Notes under the pieces: generated by a model | Told to the model about the DNA's origin: nothing | Seen by the model: the letters and a program-made list of their open reading frames with translations, nothing else | Database searches by the model: none | Position numbers and translations under genes: made by a program | DNA from: Rutidosis leptorrhynchoides | Lineage: Eukaryota; Streptophyta; Magnoliopsida; Asterales; Asteraceae | Length of the DNA stretch: 64,000 nt | Direction of reading: 5' to 3' | Assembly: GCF_046630445.1 (NCBI RefSeq) | Contig: NC_092333.1 | Coordinates: 711,899,001-711,963,000, forward strand | Part shown: positions 13,001 through 23,797 of the stretch, piece by piece | How the letters are laid out: each line of letters starts with the position of its first letter | How positions within the stretch are numbered: position 1 is the stretch's first letter

Positions 13001-13507
13001 TGTCGGTTACCGGGTGTTCACCATATGAATGATTTTTATCTCTATGTATGGGATGTGTATTGAAATATGAAATCTTGTGGTCTATTGTTACGATTTGATA
13101 TATATAGGTTAAACCTATAACTCACCAACATTTTTGTTGACGTTTTAAGCATGTTTATTCTCAGGTGATTATTAAGAGCTTCCGCTGTCGCATACTTAAA
13201 TAAGGACAAGATTTGGAGTCCATGCTTGTATGATATTGTGTAAAAACTGCATTCAAGAAACTTATTTTGTTGTAACATATTTGTATTGTAAACCATTATG
13301 TAATGGTCGTGTGTAAACAGGATATTTTAGATTATCATTATTTGATAATCTACGTAAAGCTTTTTAAACCTTTATTGATGAAATAAAGGTTATGGTTTGT
13401 TTAAAAATGAATGCAGTCTTTGAAAAATGTCTCATATAGAGGTCAAAACCTCGCAACGAAATCAATTAATATGGAACGTTTTTAATCAATAAGAACGGGA
13501 CATTTCA
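10084..13507 (+). repeat. Element 2, 5' LTR
   Basis: Starts TGTAGTGACCCG and ends ACATTTCA. It contains a possible TATA box in CTTTATATCTAAT (11138-11150), followed by a pyrimidine-rich stretch. It also contains the inverted repeats TATAGGTTAAACCTATA (13104-13120), CAACA-TTTT-TGTTG (13126-13139), GATTATC/GATAATC (13330-13350) and GAGGT/ACCTC (13439-13452). The open frames of 77, 84 and 87 codons inside recur in every LTR copy and are not genes. Confidence 0.95.
11138..11150 (+). promoter_or_regulatory. Possible TATA box of the family A LTR
   Basis: CTTTATATCTAAT lies about 1.05 kb into the LTR, ahead of a C/T-rich stretch typical of plant transcription starts. If right, U3 is about 1.1 kb and R plus U5 is over 2 kb. 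Weak evidence. Confidence 0.3.
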
Positions 13508-13508
13508 G

Positions 13509-13524
13509 TTGGTATCAGAGCGTT
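13509..13524 (+). other. Element 2 primer-binding site (tRNA-Met)
   Basis: TTGGTATCAGAGCG follows directly on the LTR end; TGGTATCAGAGC matches the plant initiator tRNA-Met complement. Confidence 0.9.
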
Positions 13525-13716
13525 GGTCTTAGAGAACCAGAATTTTGCATTAGTGTGTCTTATCAAGTTTGTTAGGATGCATTAGTGAGTCTGGACTTCG
13601 ACCGTGTTTACTTGAAAAATGATTGCTTAACAAATTTTGTTGGAAACTATATATTTTTAACATGTGAATATTATGTGATATATTAATCTCTTAACGCGTT
13701 TGATATTATGTGATAG

Positions 13717-14292
13717 ATGTCTACCTCTAGAACAAGTCCCATTGACTCACCTAATAATAATGAAGAGTCAAATGTAAATTGGAATGATTCGTGGACTGAT
13801 TCACAAGTTCCCGAAGAGGAACCGGAAGAAGAGTCGGAACCGGAAGAAGAATCGGAACCGGAAGAAGAATCGGAACCGGATGAAGAAATAGAACCGGTGG
13901 GGGAAATAATAAAACGGTTAAGTAAAAGAAAATCCTCAACCAACCGACCAAGGTTAATTATGGTCAATGGTGTTTCCGCCAAGGAAGCAAAATATTGGGA
14001 GGATTACCAATTCTCCGATGAATCGGATTCCGACGAGAATTCCGATGATGTTATAGAAATTACCCCAACTGAATTTAAAAAGGCAAAAGAAAATAATAAG
14101 GGAAAGGGCATAAAAATAGAGAAATCTAATTCCAACCCCGATGAACTTTATATGTATCGTCAACCCCCGAAGTCCTTAAGTTGTAACAATGACCCGGGAA
14201 CCTCTAAACCACCAGGTTTTTCTAAACCAATGTGGAAAATTACGGCTCGTATTAGGGGAACATCATATATCCCTAGAAACTTGGCAAAATGA
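13717..14292 (+). pseudogene. Element 2 acidic ORF (first extra ORF), shortened by a stop
   Basis: A 191-codon frame opens 210 bases after the LTR. Like the element 1 copy it has a Glu/Ser/Pro repeat, longer here by repeat expansion, then the conserved core IIKRLSKRKSS to RPRLIMVNGVSAKEAKYW, an acidic Asp/Ser cluster and a Lys-rich segment. Its reading frame around 14206-14285 looks like the ancestral one. A TGA at 14290-14292, where element 1 has CGA, cuts off the last dozen or so residues of the acidic tail. I find no known domain. It is a candidate disordered accessory protein of the element with unknown function. It is the first of three frames in the genomic RNA, so gag needs splicing, reinitiation or another transcript. 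Confidence 0.65.
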
Positions 14293-14360
14293 ACCAAAAC
14301 CGAAGAAGAAGAAACGAGCGAGTCGGAATAAGATAGTTGTATTCGTGTGGTGTAATATAT

Positions 14361-14454
14361 GTAATATAGTGTGCTTATGCTTTATGACATATGTAAAAAT
14401 TGCTTGTATTAATAAGTATTTTTTTTATGAATCTAACTCTTGTCTATTTTACAG
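14361..14454 (+). other. Intron-like spacer before the F-box ORF of element 2
   Basis: As in element 1: candidate donors GTAATA (14361) and GTAAAAA (14393), a CTAAC branch-like site, and the acceptor TATTTTACAG ending at 14454. In this copy the F-box frame is open upstream as far as 14400, so a spliced fusion is conceivable. Confidence 0.35.
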
Positions 14455-14468
14455 TTTTAAAACACAAA

Positions 14469-15152
14469 ATGGATAGACAACCCAATATTTTAAGAGACCT
14501 ACCCGGAGACATGATTGATGAAATCTTGTCTAGAGTCGGTCAGAATTCCTCGGCACAACTATTTAAGGCGAGATCAGTTTGTAAGACATTCGAAGAACGT
14601 TCCAAGAATGTCTTGGTTTATAAGAGACTTTCGTTTGAAAGATGGGGGATATCACATTGGGAAACCCATAAGTTACGATGTGTTTACTTTGACGCATATA
14701 TTGCGGGGAACCCAAATGCTATTTTACGGAACGGGTTAAGAAATTATTTTGACTCAATATATCCGAATATTGGACTTCGTGATTTAGAAAAAGCGGCTAA
14801 CATGCAACATAAAGAAGCATGTTATGGTTACGGATTAGTAATGTTCGCTTCTCACCAAAGTGAGAACAAGAACATCGGGCTACAACTATTAAACAAAACG
14901 TTTCCACAAGTGACGGAGTCGGTAATTGGGGTAAGAAATGAGGTTTTTAGATTGTTACGGGACTGTTGGACATTACGTAACCCTCGTCCCTTTGACGACG
15001 TTACAACACGCTGTCTTATAAACGGCCATAACGGTTATGTTGCACAAGACCAAGGATGGGAAGTAGTCCTAGTAAAACCAGAATGCATGACTTGTTTCTG
15101 GACGTATGAATTACGTGTCTTTATTGCCTTTGCTGAACGACTTGTGTACTAG
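14469..15152 (+). CDS. F-box protein encoded by element 2 (At2g35280-like)
   Basis: 227 residues, intact. The F-box spans residues 9-52 and includes the hallmark LPGDMIDEILSRVG. The next part is a Sel1-like helical segment: GNPNAILRNGL at 80-90, DLEKAANMQHKEA at 105-117, and GLQLLNK at 137-143. A C-terminal region with Cys 182, 206 and 209 may bind zinc. Plant proteins of this type are adaptors of SCF E3 ubiquitin ligases, binding Skp1/ASK through the F-box. I chose the ATG at 14469 because both elements share it and its AAACACAAAATGG context; the frame is open further upstream to 14400. It lies 316 bases after the acidic ORF's original end region and 341 bases before the gag ATG. Being kept in two separate insertions, it belongs to the element, not to a chance capture in one copy. 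Confidence 0.85.
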   Translation: MDRQPNILRDLPGDMIDEILSRVGQNSSAQLFKARSVCKTFEERSKNVLVYKRLSFERWGISHWETHKLRCVYFDAYIAGNPNAILRNGLRNYFDSIYPNIGLRDLEKAANMQHKEACYGYGLVMFASHQSENKNIGLQLLNKTFPQVTESVIGVRNEVFRLLRDCWTLRNPRPFDDVTTRCLINGHNGYVAQDQGWEVVLVKPECMTCFWTYELRVFIAFAERLVY

Positions 15153-15344
15153 CTAGAATTATCTTCACAACTATCTTGTATCAAAGTTATTGTGTGCTAT
15201 ATTTCATGCTTTATGTAAAATAAGCGGTATTGTAAGTTTGTAAAATATTGTATAAAAGTTTGAACGCGAAATATTATTACAATCAGTTTTTCATATAGAA
15301 TTGTAGTAGTTGAATTGTATATTAGCTACTAAGTATGAACTTAA

Positions 15345-15361
15345 CGGGTAGGTACTACCCG
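15345..15361 (+). other. Hairpin CGGGTA-GGTAC-TACCCG ahead of gag (element 2)
   Basis: A perfect 6-bp inverted repeat with a 5-nt loop, about 190 bases after the F-box stop and 130 bases before the gag ATG, as in element 1. Confidence 0.7.
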
Positions 15362-15493
15362 AATTTAAACTTATAAAACGCTAATATGAAGAAAAAGCTT
15401 TTATAAATGAGTTCATATTATGCTACGAAATACTATTAACTACTCTTAATATTTTGTATGATTAACTTGTTCCATTTGACTATTTTGAAGGAA

Positions 15494-16327
15494 ATGGCAC
15501 CGACTACTCGACACACCGTGAATATGAATGAAGAGGAATTCCGTACTTTTCTAGCTTCAAACATAGCCGCAGTACAGGCTGCGCTACATACCAACAATAA
15601 CCTTGGATCTGGCAGTACAGGAAATCGTGTAGGATGCACCTACAAAGAATTCACTGCCTGCAAACCTTTGGAATTTGATGGAACCGAAGGACCGATCGGA
15701 TTGAAACGGTGGACCGAGAAGGTCGAATCGGTGTTTGCCATAAGTAAGTGTACTGAAGAGGACAAAGTGAAGTATGCTACGCATACCTTCACAGGTTCTG
15801 CGTTAACATGGTGGAATACCTATCTAGAGCAAGTGGGACAAGACGATGCGTACGCACTACCGTGGTCAGCATTCAAGCACTTAATGAACGAGAAGTACCG
15901 TCCCAGAACTGAGGTCAATAAGCTCAAGACAGAACTTAGAGGGTTACGAACCCAAGGATTTGATATTACCACGTACGAAAGACGATTCACAGAATTGTGC
16001 CTATTGTGTCCGGGAGCATTCGAAGATGAGGAAGAGAAGATCGACGCGTTCGTGAAAGGATTACCGGAAAGAATCCAAGAAGATATAAGTTCACACGAGC
16101 CCGCCTCCATACAACAGGCATGTAGAATGGCTCACAAACTAGTGAACCAGATTGAAGAAAGAATTAAAGAACAGACTGCTGAAGAGGCCAATGTGAAGCA
16201 AGTCAAAAGAAAGTGGGAGGAAAACGGTGATAAGAATCACCAATACAACAACAACAGCAATTACAACAATAATCGCAACAATTATCCCAACAATCGCAAC
16301 ATCAATCGCAACTACAACAAACGGCCC

Positions 16328-16359
<32 letters not shown>

Positions 16360-19300
16360 CTACAACAATCATCCCAACAACAATAATAACCGCAACAATA
16401 ACAACAATCAGAAGCAACTATGCCAAAGGTGTGAAAAGTATCACTCGGGGTTCTGCACCAAATTTTGCAACAAGTGTAAAAGAAATGGTCATAGCGCGGT
16501 GAAGTGTGAGGTCTATGGACCAGGGGTTAATAGAACGAAAGGAACAAATGGTGTCGGAACGAGTAATGGCGGAGCAAGTAGTGTCGGAGCAAGTTATGCC
16601 AATGTAGTTTGTTATAAATGTGGAAAACCGGGCCACATTATTAGAAACTGCCCGAACCAGGAGAACACGAATGGACAAGGCCGCGGAAGAGTTTTCAATA
16701 TTAATGCGGCAGAGGCACAGGAAGACCCGGAGCTTGTTACGGGTACGTTTCTTATTGACAATAAATCTGCTTACGTTTTATTTGATTCGGGTGCGGATAG
16801 AAGCTATATGAGTAGAGATTTTTGTGCTAAATTAAGTTGTCCATTGACGCCTTTGGATAGTAAATTTTTACTCGAATTAGCAAATGGTAAATTAATTTCA
16901 GCAGATAATATATGTCGGAATCGAGAAATTAAACTGGTTAGCGAAACATTTAAGATTGATTTGATACCAGTAGAGTTAGGGAGTTTTGATGTGATAATCG
17001 GTATGGACTGGTTGAAAGAAGTGAAAGCAGAGATCGTTTGTTACAAAAATGCAATTCGCATTATACGAGAAAAAGGAAAACCCTTAATGGTGTATGGAGA
17101 AAAGGGCAACACGAAACTACATCTTATTAGTAATTTGAAGGCACAAAAACTAATAAGAAAAGGTTGCTATGCTATTTTAGCACACGTCGAGAAAGTACAA
17201 ACTGAAGAAAAGAGCATCAATGATGTTCCCATTGCAAAAGAATTTCCCGATGTATTTCCAAAAGAATTACCGGGATTACCCCCACATCGATTCGTTGAAT
17301 TTCAAATAGATCTTGTACCAGGAGCTGCACCAATAGCTCGTGCTCCTTACAGACTCGCACCCAGCGAGATGAAAGAACTGCAAAGCCAATTACAAGAACT
17401 TTTAGAGCGTGGTTTCATTCAACCAAGCACATCACCGTGGGGAGCTCCTGTTTTGTTTGTCAAGAAGAAAGATGGTACATTCAGGTTGTGTATCGACTAC
17501 CGAGAGTTGAACAAACTTACCATCAAGAACCGCTACCCACTACCGAGAATCGACGACTTATTTGATCAACTACAAGGCTCGTCTGTTTATTCAAAGATTG
17601 ACTTACGTTCCGTGTATCATCAAATGCGGGTGAAAGAAGATGATATTCCAAAGACTGCTTTCAGAACACGTTACGGTCATTACGAGTTTATGGTCATGCC
17701 GTTTGGTTTAACTAATGCACCAGCTGTGTTCATGGACCTTATGAACCGAGTGTGTGGACCATACCTTGACAAGTTTGTCATTGTTTTCATTGATGACATA
17801 CTTATTTACTCAAAGAATGACCAAGAACACGGTGAACATTTGAGAAAGGTGTTGGAAGTATTGAGGAAGGAAGAATTGTACGCTAAATTTTCAAAGTGTG
17901 CATTTTGGTTGGAAGAAGTTCAATTCCTCGGTCACATAGTGAACAAAGAAGGTATTAAGGTGGATTCGGTAAAGATAGAAACTGTTGAAAAGTGGGAAAC
18001 CCCGAAAACTCCGAAACACATACGCCAGTTTTTAGGACTAGCTGGTTACTACAGAAGGTTCATCCAAGACTTTTCCAGAATAGCAAAACCCTTGACTGCA
18101 TTAACGCATAAAGGGAAGAAATTTGAATGGAATGATGAACAAGAGAAAGCATTTCAGTTATTGAAGAAAAAGCTAACTACGGCACCTATATTGTCATTGC
18201 CTGAAGGGAATGATGATTTTGTGATTTATTGTGACGCATCAAAGCAAGGTCTCGGTTGTGTATTAATGCAACGAACGAAGCTGATTGCTTATGCGTCTAG
18301 ACAATTGAAGATTCACGAACAAAATTATACGACGCATGATTTGGAATTAGGCGCGGTTGTTTTTGCATTAAAGACTTGGAGGCACTACTTATATGGGGTC
18401 AAAAGTATTATATATACCGACCACAAAAGTCTTCAACACATATTTAATCAGAAACAACTGAATATGAGGCAGCGTAGGTGGATTGAATTGTTGAATGATT
18501 ACGACTTTGAGATTCGTTACCACCCGGGGAAGGCAAATGTGGTAGCCGATGCCTTGAGCAGGAAGGACAGAGAACCCATTCGAGTAAAATCTATGAATAT
18601 AATGATTCATAATAACCTTACTACTCAAATAAAGGAGGCGCAACAAGGAGTTTTAAAAGAGGGAAATTTAAAGGATGAAATACCCAAAGGATCGGAGAAG
18701 CATCTTAATATTCGGGAAGACGGAACCCGGTATAGGGCTGAAAGGATTTGGGTACCAAAATTTGGAGATATGAGAGAAATGGTACTTAGAGAAGCTCATA
18801 AAACCAGATACTCAATACATCCTGGAACGGGGAAGATGTACAAGGATCTCAAGAAACATTTTTGGTGGCCGGGTATGAAAGCCGATGTTGCTAAATACGT
18901 AGGAGAATGTTTGACGTGTTCTAAGGTCAAAGCTGAGTATCAGAAACCATCAGGTCTACTTCAACAACCCGAAATCCCAGAATGGAAATGGGAAAACATT
19001 ACCATGGATTTCATCACTAAATTGTCAAGGACTGCAAGTGGTTTTGATACTATTTGGGTAATAGTTGATCGTCTCACCAAATCAGCACACTTCCTGCCAA
19101 TAAGAGAAGATGACAAGATAGAGAAGTTAGCACGACTGTATTTGAAGGAAGTCGTATCCAGACATGGAATACCAATCTCTATTATCTCTGATAGGGATGG
19201 CAGATTTATTTCAAGATTCTGGCAGACATTACAACAAGCATTAGGAACTCGTCTAGACATGAGTACTGCCTATCATCCACAAACTGATGGGCAGAGCGAA

Positions 19301-20071
19301 AGGACGATACAAACGCTTGAAGACATGCTACGAGCATGTGTTATTGATTTCGGAAACAGTTGGGATCGACATCTACCGTTAGCAGAATTTTCCTACAACA
19401 ACAGCTACCATTCAAGCATTGAGATGGCGCCGTTTGAAGCACTTTATGGTAGAAAGTGCAGGTCTCCGATTTGTTGGAGTGAAGTGGAGGATAGACAGAT
19501 TACGGGTCCGGAGATTATACAAGAAACTACCGAGAAGATCATCCAAATTCAACAACGGTTGAAAACCGCCCAAAGTCGACAAAAGAGCTACGCTGACATT
19601 AAAAGAAAAGATATAGAATTTGAAATTGGAGAGATGGTCATGCTTAAAGTTGCACCTTGGAAAGGCGTTGTTCGATTTGGTAAACGAGGGAAATTAAATC
19701 CAAGGTATATTGGACCATTCAAGATTATTGATCGTGGCGGACCAGTAGCTTACCGACTTGAGTTACCTCAACAACTCGCGGCTGTACATAACACTTTCCA
19801 CGTCTCGAATTTGAAGAAATATTTTGCTAAAGAAGATCTCACTATTCCGTTAGATGAAATCCAAATCAACGAAAAACTTCAATTCATCGAAGAACCCGTC
19901 GAAATAATGGATCGTGAGGTTAAAAGACTTAAGCAAAACAAGATACCAATTGTTAAGGTTCGATGGAATGCTTGTAGAGGACCCGAGTTCACCTGGGAGC
20001 GTGAAGATCAGATGAAGAAGAAATACCCGCATCTATTTCCAGAAGATTCGTCAACACCTTCAACAGCTTAA
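15494..20071 (+). CDS. Element 2 gag-pol polyprotein (Ty3-gypsy chromovirus), intact
   Basis: A single open frame of 1525 codons from MAPTTRHT; an in-frame ATG also exists at 15458. Gag has a capsid-like region, an Asn-rich tract (16240-16410) and the zinc knuckles [14 protein letters not shown] and [14 protein letters not shown]. Protease: DSGA at 16784-16795. RT: first catalytic Asp at 17600-17602, FIDD at 17786-17797. RNase H follows, with the YCDAS, TDHKS and ADALS blocks. Integrase: the zinc finger HPGTGK to CLTCSK, then core residues Asp (19007), Asp (19190) and Glu (19298). The tail (about 19897-20037) resembles the chromodomain-like end of Tekay/Del elements and ends KKYPHLF. gag and pol share one frame, so no frameshift signal is needed. 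Oddity: Val instead of Gly at 17612-17614, two residues from the RT aspartate motif, may weaken the enzyme. Confidence 0.95.
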
Positions 20072-20106
20072 AATTTCGGGACGAAATTTATTTAACGGGT
20101 AGGTAC
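20071..20106 (+). other. Element 2 polypurine-tract region with perfect palindrome
   Basis: AAATTTCGGGACGAAATTT (8-bp stem, 3-nt loop) then TTTAACGGGTAGGTAC, directly before the 3' LTR. CGGGT here can also pair with ACCCG just inside the LTR. Confidence 0.8.
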
Positions 20107-20379
20107 TGTAGTGACCCGAACTTTTCCATGTTTATATATATTAATTGAGATTGATATTTACATGATTAAATGTTTCCAACATGTTAAGCAATCAAACTTG
20201 TTAAGACTTGATTAATTGAAATATGTTTCATATAGACAATTGACCACCCAAGTTGACCGGTGATTCACGAACGTTAAAACTTGTAAAAACTATACGATGA
20301 CATATATATGGTTATATATATAGTTAACATGTTTTTATTATAAGTATGTATCTCATTAGGTATTTTAACAATGAGTTAT
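20107..20379 (+). repeat. Element 2, 3' LTR, left part
   Basis: The first 273 bp of the LTR, up to the element 3 insertion point. It ends with the target duplication GTTAT (20375-20379). Confidence 0.95.
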
Positions 20380-21776
20380 TGTCCCGACCCGGAAAATTTC
20401 GACTAATTTTAAACCAAACTCTCGATACGATGTAATATTTTTGACACGATAAGAGAAATCTGTTAGGTTGAGTCTCAAAAATTTTGAACCGATTCATATA
20501 TTCAATTGAACCTTCGACCATTCCCGAAGATTCACGAACCACTATTTGTAAATAATTATGTGTTAACATTAATTGATTATATTAATACTAATACTAATAT
20601 AAATATTAATATTATTAGTATTATCAACATTTCTAAAATTATTAAAATTATTATAAATACAACTTATTATTATTACCAATACTATTATTGTTAATATTAA
20701 GAGTATTGTTATCATTTATATATCTATATGTATCTATGTATTTATTTATTATTAATACTAAATATCAAATAAATAATTACAAGTGACCTAGGCTATTATA
20801 CATCACTATCGGATTACGTTTTCAAATTCTATCCGTGATTTATGTTCATATGAGCTGTAAAGAGAAAATGTCACAATCGGGTGGTACTAGCAGAGTTATA
20901 CTCTATTGTTTGTTATTATCTCTGTAAATAATATACGTAAATATACATGGAATATTAGATAACAAATTCACAAATCCAGTTTCTATTCGATTGCAATACC
21001 CCATCAAACCCATCATGCACCAAAACATCATCATCTTCTATTATTCTTAACAGTTGCCATTCTTCTTCTTCATCTTCTTCCTGATTAGTTTTCAGTTCAA
21101 ACACAAAAGCACAACAACACTATCATCGATTATTCTTGCTACGGTTTACTTTAGTAGTGTAAATCCCATATACGAACTAATGTTTCAGTTTGATCGCTAA
21201 TCAAACAGCCACATCACCATAATTATTGTGTACGTTCTTGTTGATTAAACCGAGACCAAAACACTACTTAACATCGCTAGACCACCCTTCTTCAAATACA
21301 ACAACCAACACTATCACCTTTTATTACCTACTGCTGCTGCACTTTCGTTCCTGTTTCTGGTTTAGGTTAACAACCATCACCAATCATGCTACTGCTATCA
21401 AGCTCGAACCTATCTGTTTTGATGATCAACAACTACTGCTGTTTTTCTATCCCATTCATGAATCCAGCCATTTCCACCTAAACGAAACCACCTTTTAAAA
21501 TATGATAGTGGGATATGTCAAGATTTAAGGTAGGGTCCGAAAATGAGGCAAGGGTTACACTAATGAGCTAGACGAATTATTTCTTGTTATACAATTGATT
21601 GAGTTGGACGTTGTGTTGTAAAACAAACCGAACCCCACCTTTACAACTAGTCAATACCTACTCCACACAATCGAATATAAAATACAAATTGGGACCATTG
21701 ATTCCCTATTTGAACCGTATAAAGAAAGATGAGGATTATACAATGAATAAGAATGATAAGCTGTAAAGGAGTTGTT

Positions 21777-21785
21777 GTATAAAAG
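21777..21785 (+). promoter_or_regulatory. Possible TATA box in element 3 LTR
   Basis: GTATAAAAG is the best TATA match in the LTR, followed by a pyrimidine-rich stretch. Position only; no other support. Confidence 0.3.
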
Positions 21786-22460
21786 TTGTCTCCTTTTTGT
21801 TATTTATAAACCGAACTTCTTTCTCTTTTACAATGGTGGCCGACACTTTTACAAATAACTAAACCCCCACTTGAATAAAGTATGGTATAATGTTGTTGCC
21901 ATTAATTTATTTACCTGCACCATAGATTAAAACCATCGGTATGGGCTGTAGAAGAGTTGGTCACGGTTTGTCTTTGATTTGGGTCGTACTCCTTGGCTAA
22001 GAAAAATGTGCTCCTTGCAGATTGATTGAACAAAGGAAGAATAGGGAGGTTGTTATGATATCAAACGTTTTAAATGATGTATGATTATGATTCATGGATC
22101 AGGGTGATAAATAATATGTAATAATCATATTAGTTATGTTAAGATGATTATATTGATGAAGATGAAGTGGTTATGATTTTATGCGGTTATGATTATGAAT
22201 GTCATGTTTAGATGATAATTATAGCTAGTGATGATAAGTTACAAATTAATGATGATTCCATGATAACTAAATGAATATCGATCGATGATGCTGTGACGTT
22301 ATATAAGGGACGATGGTATAGATACGGTTAGTGAGGTGATTATGGAAATGAAGATGAGGTATGATAATGATGATGAGTACTACAAGAAGAAAAGGAAATA
22401 GGCAGTAATGGGTAGATAAATTCGAATATGAAATATTTTAGAAAATGACAAACGTTTCTA

Positions 22461-22517
22461 TGGTTAAAGGCGTTAACGGATTAGCGGGACATCGCGGGTT
22501 CAAATCCGGACTTGCGC
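22461..22517 (+). other. tRNA-like stretch inside element 3 LTR
   Basis: GGTTAAAGGCGTT, then GCGGGTTCAAATCC, resembles the D-arm and T-arm (B-box) of a class II tRNA (Ser/Leu type) with the middle lost. It cannot fold as a full tRNA. The same stretch lies at 29759-29815. Confidence 0.35.
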
Positions 22518-22556
22518 ATTATTTTTAGAGCTATTTTCTTGAGGTAGTTATTTATC

Positions 22557-22560
<4 letters not shown>

Positions 22561-22636
<76 letters not shown>
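22561..22636 (+). repeat. (TTA)n microsatellite in element 3 5' LTR
   Basis: About 25 TTA units; the 3' LTR copy at 29859-29922 is four units shorter. Confidence 0.95.
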
Positions 22637-23782
22637 GTTATTAGTATTATTAAAATTATTATTAATAATATCATTAATATTATTATTAGTATCATTTTTA
22701 TTTAAAAACTATCATTTATATTAAAAGTATCATTTTTACTATTATCATTACTAGAGAAATTATCCTTTTTATCAAAATTATTATTATTACTATTATTATT
22801 ATTTTGACATTAATATTATTATTTTTGTATTATCAAAATTATTATCATAATAAATATTATTATTATTATTGTAAAATAAAGCAACTTTTATTTATTATTA
22901 TTATCAATATTATTCTATCAAATAACTATTAGTTATATAAAACTAAATTTACTACACATAACATAACTATATTAATACTTTTATAATAAACATTAATAAA
23001 AATAATTAATAAGGTTATTAATGAAAAATCTAATTAAAATAACAATTAAATCTCTTATAACATATAAATTTGTTCAATTACCATTTTATGTATTAATATA
23101 TATAAGTGATATAGGTTCGTGAATCCGAGGTCAAACCTACACTTGTTCTATGATGTTATATGTATTTTTACTACAAAATACAGTATGGTGAGTTTCATTT
23201 GCTCCCTTTTATATATATTTTTGGGACTGAGAATACATGCGCTGTTTTTATTAATGTTTTACGAAATAGGCACAAGTACTAAAACTAATTCTACGTGGGT
23301 TTAAACCAGAAATATACCCTTAGCTTGGTAACATTAAACTACTTGTCTATGTACGGTAGGCGCGAATCCTAAAGATAGATCTATTGGGCCTGACAAACCC
23401 CATCCTGAGTATGGGATGCTTTAGTACTTCGAGGTTATTTTAAACACACCTGATCTGGTGTACTTCAGAGGGTAAAACATGAACGTTAAGGCTTGTTACC
23501 GGGTGCCTACAACTTATAGAATACTTTTATACACTTGCGAGTGTACATATATTTATAAACAGAAATCTTGTGGTCTATTAGCATATTGAAATGATTGTTA
23601 TGATAAACCTATGAACTCACCAACCTTTTGGTTGACACTTTTAAGCATGTTTATTCTCAGGTACGAATTAAGTCTTCCGCTGTGCATTTGCTCAATTTAA
23701 GGACATTACTTGGAGCCAATCATCGCAATGGGACCAAATGTTGATGACTTCGTCCAGGAGGATAAGGACGGGTCGTCACAGG

Positions 23783-23797
23783 TGGTATCAGAGCGGT
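23783..23797 (+). other. Element 3 primer-binding site (tRNA-Met)
   Basis: TGGTATCAGAGCGGTGG begins two bases after the LTR. The next 100 bases, with GATGCATTAGTGAGTCTGG, match the leaders of family A and element 4. Confidence 0.88.

Larger units (their letters stand above)
20380..23780 (+). repeat. Element 3, 5' LTR
   Basis: Runs from TGTCCCGACCCGG to GGTCGTCACA. It contains a TATA-like GTATAAAAG (21777-21785), a tRNA-like stretch (22461-22517), a (TTA)n tract (22561-22636) and the hairpin CAACC-TTTT-GGTTG (23631-23644). Parts of the right third match family A LTRs. The 90-codon frame at 21226-21498 is repeated in the other LTR and has no family resemblance, so I do not call it a gene. Confidence 0.95.

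Noticed and set aside
13042-13296. Repeated 84-codon frame in LTRs
   Set aside because: It overlaps the conserved LTR hairpin and shows no coding pattern.
16139-16417. Antisense Val/Ile-rich frame resembling a membrane protein
   Set aside because: It is the reverse complement of the AAC repeat that encodes the Asn-rich gag tract.
21226-21498. 90-codon frame identical at 28524-28796
   Set aside because: Identity only reflects the near-identical LTRs of element 3; the composition is that of random AT-rich plant DNA.
22461-22517. A true tRNA gene
   Set aside because: No acceptor stem or anticodon arm can be formed; only D-arm and T-arm look-alikes remain.
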